Notes: generated by a model not told the origin, from the sequence alone. A stretch of DNA of 64,000 nucleotides from Yeguia hominis (GCF_014384705.1 NZ_JACRSN010000018.1:1-64000); one strand, 5' to 3'; positions 16,216 to 26,008 are shown, counted from the stretch's first letter. Program-made: numbers and translations.

Positions 16216-19200
16216 GCTTGCCTACCTCCTTCTTTTTGCGGAAAGTAAAGAAGGCCGCTGCACCTGCGCCGATTGCAGAGATACCGGCAAGTGCCGCCCA
16301 AAGAGGCATATTGGTGGTATCTCCGGTTTTGGGAATATCCGTAACAGGCTTGAGCTTGTTATGGAACTTGGCAACGACCGTCTTTCCTTCGTGAACGGTT
16401 ACGGTGACATTTGCGGGAAGCTCATACTTCTCGTTGGCTTTGTTGGACACCTCGGAGATCACATAATCGCCGATGCGCAGCCCCTCGATGCGGATCTGAC
16501 CCTTCTCATCGGTCACAAAGTCCTTGCTGAAGGCATTGCCGGTGATATCCGAGCCCTCCACACGGAAGGTAAAGCCCTTCAGCACGCCGTCATCCGAAGT
16601 CTTTTCAATGCGAATGCCTCCGGTCTGTGCCTGGTTGACAAAGCCCTTTCCGGCCTCATTTTCCACGACGACGGTTTTACCATCTTCCTTAATGGAGAAG
16701 CTATAGCTTTTCTCATCAAGGAAGAAGCCCTTAGGGGCCTCGGTTTCCTTCAGCGTGTAATCGCCATAGGGCAGATCATCCAGCTTGTAGACGCCGTCGG
16801 ACAGCTCCTCCATCTGGCCAACGAGCTTTCCGTCACGGTACACCTCAAAGACAGCGCCGTTCAGGTGATGATCGGGATAGTCTTTATCCACCTTGGTCAG
16901 CTGAACGCTGCCGCGAATGAGCTTGTTGGTGATCTCGATCTCGATCACAGCGCCGTTCTGATCCACCTTTACAGCATAGTGGGCCTCATCCATCACATAG
17001 CCCTCCGGCGCGGCGATTTCACGGACCACATACTCGCCATAGGGGATACCTGTAAAGGAGAAGCTACCGTCCTCTGCGGAAACAGTGGTCAGAATAGGCT
17101 CTGTGCCGTCTGTGAGGAACAGGCCGATGGTAGCGCCGGCCAGCGCCTTGCCGTCCTCATCCTTCTTCATGCCGTGGATCTCTCCGTAGATCATCTCGTT
17201 GGTAATGCTCTTTCCGTCATTGATGGCAAGCTCCACCACGGGAATTTCCTGGCCGGCATAAGCGAAGGTCACAGGGTACTTCTCATCAGAGAGCATATAG
17301 TGGCTGTCGGTGCTGATTTCCTTGACATAGTAGCTGCCGAAGGGAACATCGCTCTTGAGCACAGCCTTTCCGTTTTCATCAAGGGACATGATCTCGATGA
17401 GACCGTCCACAGGAATGACGGAGCCGTCTGCTGCGGTAAGCTCCTCGGCGGCATAGAAGCCGAAGGTCACGGCGGAAAGCTCGTTATTCATACCGATACC
17501 GAACTGCTTGTTCTGCTCCAGCACCTTGGAAAGAGAAATCCGCGCCTTCTGTCTGTCATTGCAGAAGCTGGCAGCGGTTTCGGTGATCTCAATCTCCTGC
17601 CCGGCATAGACAAGCTCTGCGGTATGGGAATCCTTGTTTACGACCATGCCATCGGGGGCTTTCATCTCGGTGATTTCGTATTTTCCCAGATACAGCGGCT
17701 TGCTTTCCGCCGTGCCGTCTGCGCCGGTAGTCACCGTATCTACCACCTCGCCGGCGCTGCAGCGCAGCGTACCATCCGGGGTGTAGATGTCCGCCGCTGC
17801 CTCGATCTCATAGGTTGCTCCCGCAAGACCCTGCACCGTATAGACCGGCTGATAGACCCCGTCCGCCGCCGTAACAGAGGCAAACACCTCGCCGGTTTTG
17901 GAAATCTTGATGATGCCCTTCTGCGCGTAGTTGCCCAGCTTCACCGCAACGACCGTCACGCCGCTTTCCTCGGTGGAATTCTCTTCGGTCACATCAAACT
18001 TGACCGCCTCATGACTGAGGATGTAGCCGTAAGGGGCAGAGACCTCCTTGAGGGAGTAGCCCTTGCCAAACTCCAGCTTCTCCGGCGTGATGAGCATGCC
18101 GGCGTCATTGGTGTAGAAGGTGTCGATGGTGGTAACCTCCGGATAGGTAAAGGTCATTTCCACCTTGGAGCCATCCGGACGAAAGATCTGGAAGCCCGCA
18201 CCCGCATAGGGAATGGTATTGCCGGTCTCCGCATCCACCTTGATGACCTTAATGAAGGACTCGAAGTTAGCGTTGTTGATGAGGTAGCGATAGGTCTCGC
18301 CGTCCTTGGCAATGAACACATCAAAGTCGCTCATCAGCTCACGACCCTCCCAGCCGGAGACCTGATGCACGGTGTACACGCCGTAGGGCAGGTCCTTGCT
18401 CTGGGCAAAGCCGTTTTCATCGCAGGTCAGGTAGTCCCGCTCTGTATCCTTTGCCGCCTCATAGCTGCCTGCGGCTTTCAGATAGATAGCGAACACAGCA
18501 CCTTCTTCGGGAGTTTCGATCTGCGTATCGCCGTTATCCGAGTGCTTGATGATGGCGATATTGCCCTTCTGCACCTGCTCGGCAACAGCCACAGCAGGCG
18601 CAGCGTTCAGCTCAACGGTGTAATTGGCCGCCTCTGCACCGACAGGATAAACGGTGCTGTCCAGAAGATAGCCCTCGGAGGGGCTGATCTCACAAATCGT
18701 CCAGTCGTCGCCGCAGACATAATAGCCGGTGGTGAACTGGCCGTTCTCGTCGGTGTAGTAGGTATCCACAAGCTGATCGCCCTTATAAATGCCGTAGGCG
18801 GCACCGGCAAGCGAAGCGTCGCCCTGCGCCGTTCCGACCTCACAGTCGCTCTTAGTGACGGTGACATTGAATTTCTTGAGGATGTTGGAAACGCTCTTAT
18901 TGGTTACGCTGTTCCACTCCACTGCGGCGCTCTGGCTATCGGGAATTACATAGCGAATGGCGGTGTCCATCTCCTCCAGTGTGTAGCCGGTGCCGATGAG
19001 CACATCCTTGAAAGTCGCAACACCGTTTTCATCGGTAACAGCAAATTCATCCACGGGCAGACCGCTGAGGGAGGTTCCAAAAAGGTGGAACTTCACACCC
19101 TGGTTCAGTCCGTCCTCGGAGGTCTTGGTCACGGTCAGATCGCCGCGGCGGAGTACATTGTTGAAGGAAACCGTCGCCGTCTGCCCAGCGAGCACGGTAA

Positions 19201-20425
19201 CACGGTGGCTTTCCTGGGGTACATACTTGTCGTAGCTCTGTTCAGTGACGGTATAGACACCGGGCATCAGATTGTCGATGCGAATTTCACCGTTCCGGTC
19301 GGTGGTAACGGTCTGATTGACGCCCTCGCCGGTGATGGTGAAGGTAATGCCGTCCACCCTGCCGTCCTCGCTGGTCTTGATGATTTTAGCGCCGCCATAG
19401 CTGACCTTCAGCTTGAGAAACGCTCTTACAGGGTCGCTGACGGAGGCCGTATAGGTGATGGTATCCTGAACGCCGCCGTTGGGGCCGTACTTATAGTCCG
19501 TCCAAACAAGAACGCCGCAGCGGGAAGCACTTCGACTTGCGGAGATCGTCACATTGCCGCTGGGAGCCGTATCGGTGGTGATAGTGAGCGTATTGCCCGA
19601 CACGCTGAAATGGAAGCCTGTCTCACTGGCGGAGAAGGTAAACTGTGACAGCACGCGGTTGGTATCCGTGAGCTCGGCAATGTACTGACTGCCATCCCAC
19701 GCAAGCTCAATGGTCTTTGCGCCGCCGCTGCTTCTGCTCATAAAGCTGGGGCAAACGGCATGGCTCTGCACACTGGACTCGATGCTGTCGTAATAATCCA
19801 TGATTCGGCTATACAGCGGATGATTGGGGGAAACCAGCGACAGGATCTCGTCATAGCCGCCGGTGCTCACATGATCAAAGTCCGCATCGCGCTCGCCCAC
19901 AACCGTTTCCCAAACAAGTAGCTGAGTCGCGAAGGCGTGGGCCAGCTTATCCGCATCGGAATCGTTCTGCGATCTCCACGAGGTGGAAAGGTTGCCCTGA
20001 TAGCCATACTGCATGATACGCCCCAACAGCAGCTTAATATCGTCCGGCTCGATGGTGTTGTTGTACTGGCTGGGATAGTTATCCCAAAAATCCTCACCGA
20101 AGCCGTGATAGGTATCGCCGACATTTCGGGAAAGGCCGGGCTCGATGCAGTAGCACACCTTCCCGTCAAAGGAATCCATACAGTGCAGGGTGGTGTAGTT
20201 GCTGGAGCCTGTTGCCCAGCCGTTCATATAGTTTTTCGCGGAGTGACCCCATGCGTCCGCAGAGTAAATCTGAGCAGCGTCTCCGTCACGGGGGAAGGAA
20301 ATCATATAGGACTCCGCTGTTTCGCTTGCGGCGAAGGCCGTGGTCGTGCCAAAGCCTGCAAGCACGGTGAATGCCATGAGGACTGCAAGCAGTCCCGACA
20401 TTCCTCTTTTGAAAATCTTCTTCAT
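16205..20425 (-). CDS. LPXTG surface adhesin: thioester domain plus about ten CnaB (SpaA-like) repeats
   Basis: 1406 residues. Signal peptide about 1-32 (MKKIFKRGMSGLLAVLMAFT...AFA). Residues about 60-300 form a thioester (TQXA-type) domain, with the cysteine in 'VCYCIEPG' near 92 and the glutamine in 'ATQLLVWE' near 166, able to form an internal thioester that can attach covalently to host surfaces. From about 345 on there are about ten CnaB repeats, each starting like 'GAKIIKTSEDG', 'DLTVTKTSEDG', 'RIEKTSDDG', expected to carry Lys-Asn isopeptide bonds. The end is IPKTGDTTNMP near 1365, a hydrophobic segment and RKKK: sortase anchoring to peptidoglycan. ICEs often carry such adhesins, perhaps to hold mating cells together (inference). 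Confidence 0.93.
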   Translation of the reverse strand: MKKIFKRGMSGLLAVLMAFTVLAGFGTTTAFAASETAESYMISFPRDGDAAQIYSADAWGHSAKNYMNGWATGSSNYTTLHCMDSFDGKVCYCIEPGLSRNVGDTYHGFGEDFWDNYPSQYNNTIEPDDIKLLLGRIMQYGYQGNLSTSWRSQNDSDADKLAHAFATQLLVWETVVGERDADFDHVSTGGYDEILSLVSPNHPLYSRIMDYYDSIESSVQSHAVCPSFMSRSSGGAKTIELAWDGSQYIAELTDTNRVLSQFTFSASETGFHFSVSGNTLTITTDTAPSGNVTISASRSASRCGVLVWTDYKYGPNGGVQDTITYTASVSDPVRAFLKLKVSYGGAKIIKTSEDGRVDGITFTITGEGVNQTVTTDRNGEIRIDNLMPGVYTVTEQSYDKYVPQESHRVTVLAGQTATVSFNNVLRRGDLTVTKTSEDGLNQGVKFHLFGTSLSGLPVDEFAVTDENGVATFKDVLIGTGYTLEEMDTAIRYVIPDSQSAAVEWNSVTNKSVSNILKKFNVTVTKSDCEVGTAQGDASLAGAAYGIYKGDQLVDTYYTDENGQFTTGYYVCGDDWTICEISPSEGYLLDSTVYPVGAEAANYTVELNAAPAVAVAEQVQKGNIAIIKHSDNGDTQIETPEEGAVFAIYLKAAGSYEAAKDTERDYLTCDENGFAQSKDLPYGVYTVHQVSGWEGRELMSDFDVFIAKDGETYRYLINNANFESFIKVIKVDAETGNTIPYAGAGFQIFRPDGSKVEMTFTYPEVTTIDTFYTNDAGMLITPEKLEFGKGYSLKEVSAPYGYILSHEAVKFDVTEENSTEESGVTVVAVKLGNYAQKGIIKISKTGEVFASVTAADGVYQPVYTVQGLAGATYEIEAAADIYTPDGTLRCSAGEVVDTVTTGADGTAESKPLYLGKYEITEMKAPDGMVVNKDSHTAELVYAGQEIEITETAASFCNDRQKARISLSKVLEQNKQFGIGMNNELSAVTFGFYAAEELTAADGSVIPVDGLIEIMSLDENGKAVLKSDVPFGSYYVKEISTDSHYMLSDEKYPVTFAYAGQEIPVVELAINDGKSITNEMIYGEIHGMKKDEDGKALAGATIGLFLTDGTEPILTTVSAEDGSFSFTGIPYGEYVVREIAAPEGYVMDEAHYAVKVDQNGAVIEIEITNKLIRGSVQLTKVDKDYPDHHLNGAVFEVYRDGKLVGQMEELSDGVYKLDDLPYGDYTLKETEAPKGFFLDEKSYSFSIKEDGKTVVVENEAGKGFVNQAQTGGIRIEKTSDDGVLKGFTFRVEGSDITGNAFSKDFVTDEKGQIRIEGLRIGDYVISEVSNKANEKYELPANVTVTVHEGKTVVAKFHNKLKPVTDIPKTGDTTNMPLWAALAGISAIGAGAAAFFTFRKKKEVGKHER

Positions 20426-20455
20426 TCGTTCTGTCCTCCTTCAAGGCATGAAAAA

Positions 20456-20477
20456 AGCACCGTGCTTCCACGATGCT
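20456..20477 (-). terminator. Terminator of the lipoprotein gene
   Basis: On the minus strand AGCATCGTG pairs with CACGGTGCT across a GAAG loop and is followed by TTTTTC, 27 bases beyond the lipoprotein stop and just before the adhesin ribosome site. Confidence 0.75.
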
Positions 20478-20504
20478 CATTTCGGCGTATTGACTTGTTG
20501 ATGC

Positions 20505-21152
20505 TTATGCGTACCCGATATAGATTAGGTAGCTGCTTGTGCCGATGCACTCGTACCAGATCCAGACAGCGGTTATCTCCTCGTCCTTCGCGTATCTGTT
20601 CAGGCGGGAGCTGATGTCTCTCTCCAGGTAGATGCAGGTCGGCTTTGCGATGATCGGATTGTCCCAGCAATCGGTTGCCGAGCTATCCAAGGTCAGCCCC
20701 AAGCTCACCGCCATGCTTTTTGCGTAAGAAATCCAGTGCTCGATATCAAATGTGGGCTCGGGCACCGAAGTCGGTTCCGGCTCGGTTATCGCAGGAACGG
20801 ATGGTTCCTCTTTTGGACTTTCTATTTTCTCCGGCTTCTCCGGAAGCACGGGTGCCTGCCGGTCTTCCTCCGGTGTCGGCGCATTCGATTCTGTGGGCGC
20901 GCTTACCGGCTCAGAAGAAAAGCTCGGGCTGCTATCGTGCTTGTCCTCATTCAGCATGGAATCTGCGGGATCGACGGCTTCTGTGGGAGCGTTTGGTTCT
21001 GTGGATACCGGCTCAAAGGAAGCAGGCGTTCCTTCCTGTGGTGTTAGAGCTTTCGGTGTGTTTCCCACCGTTTGCCCTTGCAGGGGCTCTGCGGCGCATC
21101 CGGAAAGCAATACAGAAAGCAGGAGCGCGCACAACATGAGATTCTTTTTCAT
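20505..21152 (-). CDS. Lipoprotein with Pro/Glu/Ser-rich spacer
   Basis: 215 residues. Type II signal peptide with lipobox LLSGC (Cys near 19). Residues about 20-135 are a flexible Pro/Thr/Glu/Ser-rich spacer, and the last 80 residues are a compact domain ('DIEHWISYAKSMAVSLGLTLDSSATDCWDNPIIAKPTCIYLERDISSRLNRYA...') with two cysteines. The domain is not one I can name; similar lipoproteins accompany ParAB and the adhesin in related elements. Expected on the outer face of the membrane, tethered through the spacer across the wall. GGAGGTC precedes the ATG; a promoter-like pair is found just upstream. Confidence 0.7.
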   Translation of the reverse strand: MKKNLMLCALLLSVLLSGCAAEPLQGQTVGNTPKALTPQEGTPASFEPVSTEPNAPTEAVDPADSMLNEDKHDSSPSFSSEPVSAPTESNAPTPEEDRQAPVLPEKPEKIESPKEEPSVPAITEPEPTSVPEPTFDIEHWISYAKSMAVSLGLTLDSSATDCWDNPIIAKPTCIYLERDISSRLNRYAKDEEITAVWIWYECIGTSSYLIYIGYA

Positions 21153-21183
21153 GGGATGACCTCCAATGACTGTTTTTTCTCAT

Positions 21184-21212
21184 ATTGTACGAATGCACTT
21201 GGTTTTCTTCAA
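21184..21212 (-). promoter_or_regulatory. Probable promoter of the lipoprotein/adhesin genes
   Basis: On the minus strand TTGAAG (21207-21212), a 17-base spacer and TACAAT (21184-21189), 32 bases upstream of the lipoprotein start. Confidence 0.55.
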
Positions 21213-22229
21213 TTGTGCCGCCTGTATATTTTCCTTTTGAGCTGGTATTGCCGGTAAATGAGGGGGGAGAGTGTGAGAGGGGGAACGGCGCTGACGCAGC
21301 GTCAAAAGGGTAGACTGCTCCCTTGGCGAAGAGCCTATCTTGCGTCATTCCGACTTTTCTGCCTTTCCTGATACCGGTGATAATATTCCAGCGCTTTTAG
21401 AATATACTCACCGGTTTTTTCGTAAGGAACGCTGGCAGGGATAAACCTTCTGGCCTCGGCGTACTTGATGTTGATCTTCTCCCTCTGGTTCGGCTTTTCC
21501 TCGCTCATGATCGACTCGATGACCTCGTTGTTCAGCTTTCCCTCCTGAGAGAACCGCTTCAGCTTGATGGCCTGGGCAAGGGACGGAGTGGCATCCACAT
21601 AGGCGATTTGCTCCAGCAAGGCACTCTGTTCCTCTTTTTGCAGGTAAGAGAGTTCCACCGCCGGTCTGAACGCAATGCGCCCTTCATCAACCAAATCCAG
21701 AAGCTCCGGAATGAGCTCTGTAAGACGAATATAGCGGAACACCTGTCTTTCACTGTCTGAACTCTGCTGTGCGATTTCTCCTGCGCTGTTTAACTTTGTG
21801 CCCACTGGGCAGAAAGTTAAATCTGTACGCTGTCCCTGTCGGTTCATAGCTTCCAGCCTCATCTTGTACGAAAAAGCTTTTTCACTCGGCAGTATCACAG
21901 AACGCTGCAGGTTCGATTCCACCATTAGAATGATGGCCTCGTCTCGGGTCATCTCCCGCACCTCGGCTTTCACGGTATCAAACCCGGCAAGCTCGCAGGC
22001 CTTCTTTCTGCGATGCCCCGATACGATTTCGTACCGCCCGTCCTCCTTCGGTCGGAGGGTGACAGGGGTGATGATCCCGCGCTCCTTGATGCTCTGAACA
22101 AGCTGATCCATGTCCTCATCCAGCTTCACCTTGAAGGGGTGATCGGGAAAATCGTCGATCTTCGAGAGGGGAATATCATAAATGCGCGGGAGCTTGTTTT
22201 CCTTTCGCTCCGCCTCATTCATGAAAAGC

Positions 22230-23054
<825 letters not shown>

Positions 23055-23350
23055 GGGGTTTTCCTCCTTTCTCTTTATTTGAATCATTTCTGATCCACGA
23101 AAGCCTCAAAATACCTTTTGGGGCTTTCGTCGCTGCATTTCATTTTTCCTCGAACCCAAAATGCAGAAAAGGAAATCAACAGGCGTTCGGCTGCTGACCG
23201 AACTCATAGGAATCTCACCTCTGCCGGGTACTCCGCCAGCCCCATAGGGAAGTATCATTGTCCCTGAATCGTTTCATCGCCTTATCCGTAGCAAGCGGAT
23301 ATTTCAGAATGGTTCGGAATCGCTACCAACCTTGCTTTCCGTGATAACCC

Positions 23351-23536
23351 TTACGGGCAGGAAGTTCGTGGCGCACCTTCATCCGGCTGGGGCCTTCGCC
23401 CCCGATCAGGAATGTACCTGTTGAATGTGTATTCGATTGTCAAGGAACAGGTGAGAGGTTTTTGCCCCTCAAGTGGTAGATCACGGGAAAGGGCAAAAAT
23501 TAAGTCTCCGGAGAAATTTCTAAAAAATTTTTTCAT
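23351..23536 (-). CDS. Possible 61-residue protein in the parA leader
   Basis: Reads MKKFFRNFSGDLIFALSRDL... and ends ...DEGAPRTSCP. AAGGAGGAG lies five bases before the ATG. No family recognised; the second half is basic/proline-rich and unlike a typical folded domain. Codon use does not settle it. It may be a leader peptide or only a chance open frame in a structured leader RNA. Confidence 0.35.
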   Translation of the reverse strand: MKKFFRNFSGDLIFALSRDLPLEGQKPLTCSLTIEYTFNRYIPDRGRRPQPDEGAPRTSCP

Positions 23537-23586
23537 GGGCTCCTCCTTCGAGCATTCATCATTGGAATATCTGAAAACAAAAAAGG

Positions 23587-23614
23587 CCCAGCTACCGCAA
23601 TGGGTAACTGGGCC
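23587..23614 (-). terminator. Terminator-like hairpin in the element's right-end region
   Basis: GGCCCAG and CTGGGCC plus inner TACC/GGTA pair with one mismatch; on the minus strand the stem is followed by TTTTTTG. It would stop transcription entering the element from the rpsI side. Confidence 0.7.
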
Positions 23615-23740
23615 TCAACCATCCGTATATGGTATAAACGGGAATAAACTTCGCCAAAAGAATTCAAAGCAAAACAAAGATGCCGGGAGGGATAAATCGC
23701 CTCTATAGATGTGCCTCGCAGGGCTCGGAATGGAGGGGGA

Positions 23741-23804
23741 TTTTCCCCTATTTTTTAACCCATTCATCGCTCCAAACTCGGTTTTCCCCTATGGTTAACC
23801 CATT
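23741..23804. repeat. Two direct repeats, 41 bases apart, at the element/chromosome border
   Basis: Copy 1 (23741-23764) and copy 2 (23782-23804) share TTTTCCCCTAT, two or three variable bases, then TTAACCCATT. They could be binding sites for the element's recombination or ParB proteins, or repeats at the integration boundary. They lie 60-120 bases from the rpsI terminator. Confidence 0.5.
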
Positions 23805-23862
23805 AAAAACGGGATAGAGAGCATCAAATTTCCTCAAAAGGAAACAGCAGAATCAAAAAAGA

Positions 23863-23893
23863 AAAACCCCGGAAACCGTTGAGTTTCCAGGGC
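23863..23893 (-). terminator. rpsI terminator
   Basis: On the minus strand CCTGGAAAC and GTTTCCGGG pair (one G-U) across a 6-base loop and are followed by GTTTTTC, 24 bases beyond the rpsI stop. Confidence 0.85.
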
Positions 23894-23916
23894 TTTTGGG
23901 CATTTTGAAGTCTCGA

Positions 23917-24318
23917 TCAGCGCTTGCTGAACTGCGGAGCGCGACGAGCGGCTTTGAGACCGTATTTCTTACGCTCTTTCATTCTCGGGTCACGGGTCAG
24001 GAACCCGGCCTTTTTCAGCGCAGAGCGAAGGTTTTCAGAATCATACTGCAGAAGCGCACGGGAAATACCGTGACGGATCGCACCGGCCTGGCCGGTAACG
24101 CCGCCGCCTGCAACGCGGCATACGACGTCAAACTTCTCGTCTGTCTCTGTGAGAACCAGCGGCTGGCGAACGATCAGCTTCAAGGTCTCAAGACCAAAAT
24201 ACTCATCGATATCGCGGTCATTGATGGTGATTTTCCCGGAACCCTGATAAATTCTTACGCGGGCCACGGAGCTCTTTCTTCTGCCTGTTCCGTAGAAGTA
24301 CGGTGCTTTATCATACAT
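23917..24318 (-). CDS. rpsI: 30S ribosomal protein S9
   Basis: 133 residues, full length. It has the family signatures 'YGTGRRKSSVARVRI', 'GGGVTGQAGAIRHGISRALL' and the C-terminal 'TRDPRMKERKKYGLKAARRAPQFSKR', whose final SKR tail reaches the ribosomal P site. It is the second gene of the rplM-rpsI operon, 15 bases after rplM, as in nearly all bacteria. The intact C-terminus shows that the neighbouring mobile element has not altered the coding sequence. Confidence 0.98.
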   Translation of the reverse strand: MYDKAPYFYGTGRRKSSVARVRIYQGSGKITINDRDIDEYFGLETLKLIVRQPLVLTETDEKFDVVCRVAGGGVTGQAGAIRHGISRALLQYDSENLRSALKKAGFLTRDPRMKERKKYGLKAARRAPQFSKR

Positions 24319-24333
24319 AACTGTCTATCCTCC

Positions 24334-24762
24334 TTAAAGCTCCCAGGTCTCGGGCTTCTGAGCGGCATGTTTATGCTCGCTGCCTGCAAATGCGCGCAGT
24401 CTGAGGAATTCATCGCGGCCGATCGAAGAATCGGGCAGCATTCTCTTTACTGCAAGCTGCATCACGAATTCCGGCTTTGTTTCCATCAGCTTATCATAGC
24501 GAACCGCCTTGAGATGGCCAATATAGCCAGTGTGGCGATAGTAATATTTCTCCTCTGCTTTTTTACCGGTCAGAACGGCCTGTGCGCAGTTGATGATGAT
24601 GACGTGATCGCCGCAATCAACATGCGGTGCGAAGATCGGCTTATGCTTGCCGCGCAGCAAAGTCGCGGCCTGTGCTGCAACGCGCCCAACAGGCTTGCCC
24701 GCTGCATCAATGACATACCATTTCCGGTCGATCTGCCCGGCTTTTGGCATATACGTGGACAT
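24334..24762 (-). CDS. rplM: 50S ribosomal protein L13
   Basis: 142 residues from ATG 24762 (GGAGGG seven bases upstream), the usual family length; the longer open frame starting at 24864 lacks a ribosome site and homology. Motifs: 'RKWYVIDAAGKPVGRVAAQAATLLRGK', 'CGDHVIIINCAQAVLTGKKAEEKYYYRHTGYIG' and 'MLP...RLRAFAGSEHKHAAQKPETWEL'. Early-assembly 23S rRNA binding protein. A near-consensus promoter lies about 95 bases upstream, leaving a leader that may contain the known L13 autoregulatory structure, which I did not verify. Confidence 0.98.
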   Translation of the reverse strand: MSTYMPKAGQIDRKWYVIDAAGKPVGRVAAQAATLLRGKHKPIFAPHVDCGDHVIIINCAQAVLTGKKAEEKYYYRHTGYIGHLKAVRYDKLMETKPEFVMQLAVKRMLPDSSIGRDEFLRLRAFAGSEHKHAAQKPETWEL

Positions 24763-24854
24763 AAAGATTCCCTCCTGATTCATTTGAAATTCCATTGTTA
24801 ATTTCTCTTCCTTCGCGAATAGGCAGTTCACCTTTGAAAGGAAGGGCAAGTATG

Positions 24855-24883
24855 ATCTTATCATACCGTTTTGTTTCTGTCAA
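24855..24883 (-). promoter_or_regulatory. Promoter of rplM-rpsI
   Basis: Minus strand: TTGACA (24878-24883), 17-base spacer, TAAGAT (24855-24860). Transcription would start near 24848, giving a leader of about 85 bases. Confidence 0.8.
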
Positions 24884-24977
24884 CCCTTTTTTAATTTATT
24901 TCTGTGATATCTCTTGTTTCCTCCGTTTTATATCCATTTTTCTCTCCTATTCTCTCTTGCTATTTCACTTTTTGATC

Positions 24978-25006
24978 TTTTCAAAAACCAGCTTCCGGTT
25001 TATAAT
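24978..25006 (+). promoter_or_regulatory. Probable promoter of the ttcA-like gene
   Basis: Plus strand: TTTTCA (24978-24983), 17-base spacer, TATAAT (25001-25006), 70 bases before the gene start. The stretch between this and the rplM promoter is very T-rich and shows nothing else. Confidence 0.55.
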
Positions 25007-25075
25007 GAAAAAGAATGGTTCGGCGTTTCCTGAACCGAAACCTCTTTTATGAGAATGAGAACAGGTGTGATTCGG

Positions 25076-25813
25076 ATGCAAAAGCTGGAGGGCCTTATGC
25101 GGGCCGCACTCGATAAATATGAAATGCTCTCACCAAATGACCGGATTGCTGTCGGCGTCTCCGGCGGCAAAGATTCTTTGGTGCTTCTTTGCGCACTGGC
25201 GCATTTGCGGGAATATCATCCCATTCCGTTCACTGTCACCGCAATTACCATCGATCCCTGCTTTGAGGGCATTCAGACGGATTATACCGGCATCGAAGCG
25301 TTGTGTGCATCGCTGAAGGTTCCCTTTCTTGTGCGGCGTTCCCGGCTCGGTACGATTGTTTTCGAAGAACGCAAAGAACCGAATCCCTGTAGTCTTTGCG
25401 CCAGAATGCGCCGCGGAATCCTGCATAATATGGCAAAAGAAGCTGGATGCAACAAGTTGGCGCTGGGCCATCACTTTGACGATGCCGTACAGACATTTAT
25501 GATGAATCTCTTTTACGGCGGTAAAATCGGCTGTTTTGCGCCCAAAACCTATCTTTCCCGCAAGGATCTGACCATGATCCGCCCTATGCTTTTCTGCCCG
25601 GAACAGGACATCGCGCGCGCCGCCAAAAGGCTCTCGCTTCCGGTCGCAAAGAGCCGCTGTCCGGTTGATGGAAACACCTGCCGCGCACAGACCGCCGCGC
25701 TGCTTGCAGACCTCGAAAAACAGTTTCCGGATCTGCGGGCTAAAATTATGGGGGCAATGCAGCGGGCCGGTATTGATGGGTGGGGAATTCCTCCCGTGCT
25801 GCCTCGATCCTAA
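25076..25813 (+). CDS. TtcA-like tRNA thiolation protein (PP-loop ATPase)
   Basis: 245 residues. PP-loop 'AVGVSGGKDSLVLL' near 32 activates a tRNA base by adenylation; 'PCSLCARMRRG' (CxxC near 112) and a later cysteine in 'SRCPVDGNTC' are the cluster/sulfur cysteines of the TtcA family. 'ALGHHFDDAVQTFMMNLFYGG' is also typical. TtcA makes 2-thiocytidine at position 32 of tRNA; for Clostridia homologues that exact product is inferred. The start at 25076 has AGGTGTGA upstream and matches the usual N-terminus; an ATG nine codons earlier is possible. Confidence 0.8.
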   Translation: MQKLEGLMRAALDKYEMLSPNDRIAVGVSGGKDSLVLLCALAHLREYHPIPFTVTAITIDPCFEGIQTDYTGIEALCASLKVPFLVRRSRLGTIVFEERKEPNPCSLCARMRRGILHNMAKEAGCNKLALGHHFDDAVQTFMMNLFYGGKIGCFAPKTYLSRKDLTMIRPMLFCPEQDIARAAKRLSLPVAKSRCPVDGNTCRAQTAALLADLEKQFPDLRAKIMGAMQRAGIDGWGIPPVLPRS

Positions 25814-25827
25814 AAGATGCTATCAAA

Positions 25828-25859
25828 AAAGCGCTGAAAGCTTCGGCCTTCGGCGCTTT
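25828..25859 (+). terminator. Terminator of the ttcA-like gene
   Basis: AAAGCGCTGAA pairs with TTCGGCGCTTT (one G-U) around a 10-base loop, followed by CCGTTTTATT, 15 bases after the stop codon. Confidence 0.7.
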
Positions 25860-25899
25860 CCGTTTTATTCACGCGTTTCAAAAACCGGGACAATAAAAA

Positions 25900-25930
25900 A
25901 CTGCGGCAAGTTAAAAAAACTTACCGCAGT
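25900..25930 (-). terminator. Terminator of tRNA-Val
   Basis: On the minus strand ACTGCGG and CCGCAGT plus AAGTT/AACTT form a stem with one mismatch, directly after the encoded CCA end and followed by TTTTTTA. Confidence 0.85.
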
Positions 25931-25931
25931 G

Positions 25932-26008
25932 TGGTGGACGTTACAGGACTCGAACCTGTGAACCCTTCGCACGTCAAGCGAATGCTCTACCAGCTGAGCT
26001 AAACGTCC
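25932..26008 (-). tRNA. tRNA-Val (anticodon GAC), CCA encoded
   Basis: Reads from GGACGTT (acceptor) through D-arm GCTC/GAGC, anticodon stem TTCGC/GCGAA with loop TTGACGT, T-arm ACAGG/CCTGT with TTCGAGT, and AACGTCC then A-CCA. Anticodon GAC decodes GUC/GUU valine codons. A good promoter lies upstream on the same strand (TTGATT, 17 bases, TATAAT) and a terminator follows at once, so it is a single-gene unit. Confidence 0.95.

Larger units (their letters stand above)
23055..23916. other. Leader and right-end region of the element, up to rpsI
   Basis: About 860 bases without a large gene. It holds: a hairpin at 23098-23129 in the parA leader (CGAAAGCC...GGCTTTCG); a possible 61-codon gene (23351-23536); a terminator-like hairpin at 23587-23614 with a T-run on the minus strand; two copies of a direct repeat near 23741 and 23782; and the rpsI terminator at 23863-23893. 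The ICE/chromosome junction must be inside it, probably between 23.6 and 23.86 kb, but cannot be fixed without the other end. Confidence 0.6.

Noticed and set aside
16121..19648. 1175-codon open frame on the plus strand opposite the adhesin
   Set aside because: It is the antisense of highly repetitive CnaB repeats; composition is unlike any family, there is no ribosome site, and the minus-strand adhesin is unambiguous.
23055..23916. parS-like site (TGTTTCACGTGAAACA type) near parAB
   Set aside because: No such palindrome was found in the leader or within the ParAB genes by eye; the element may use a different site.
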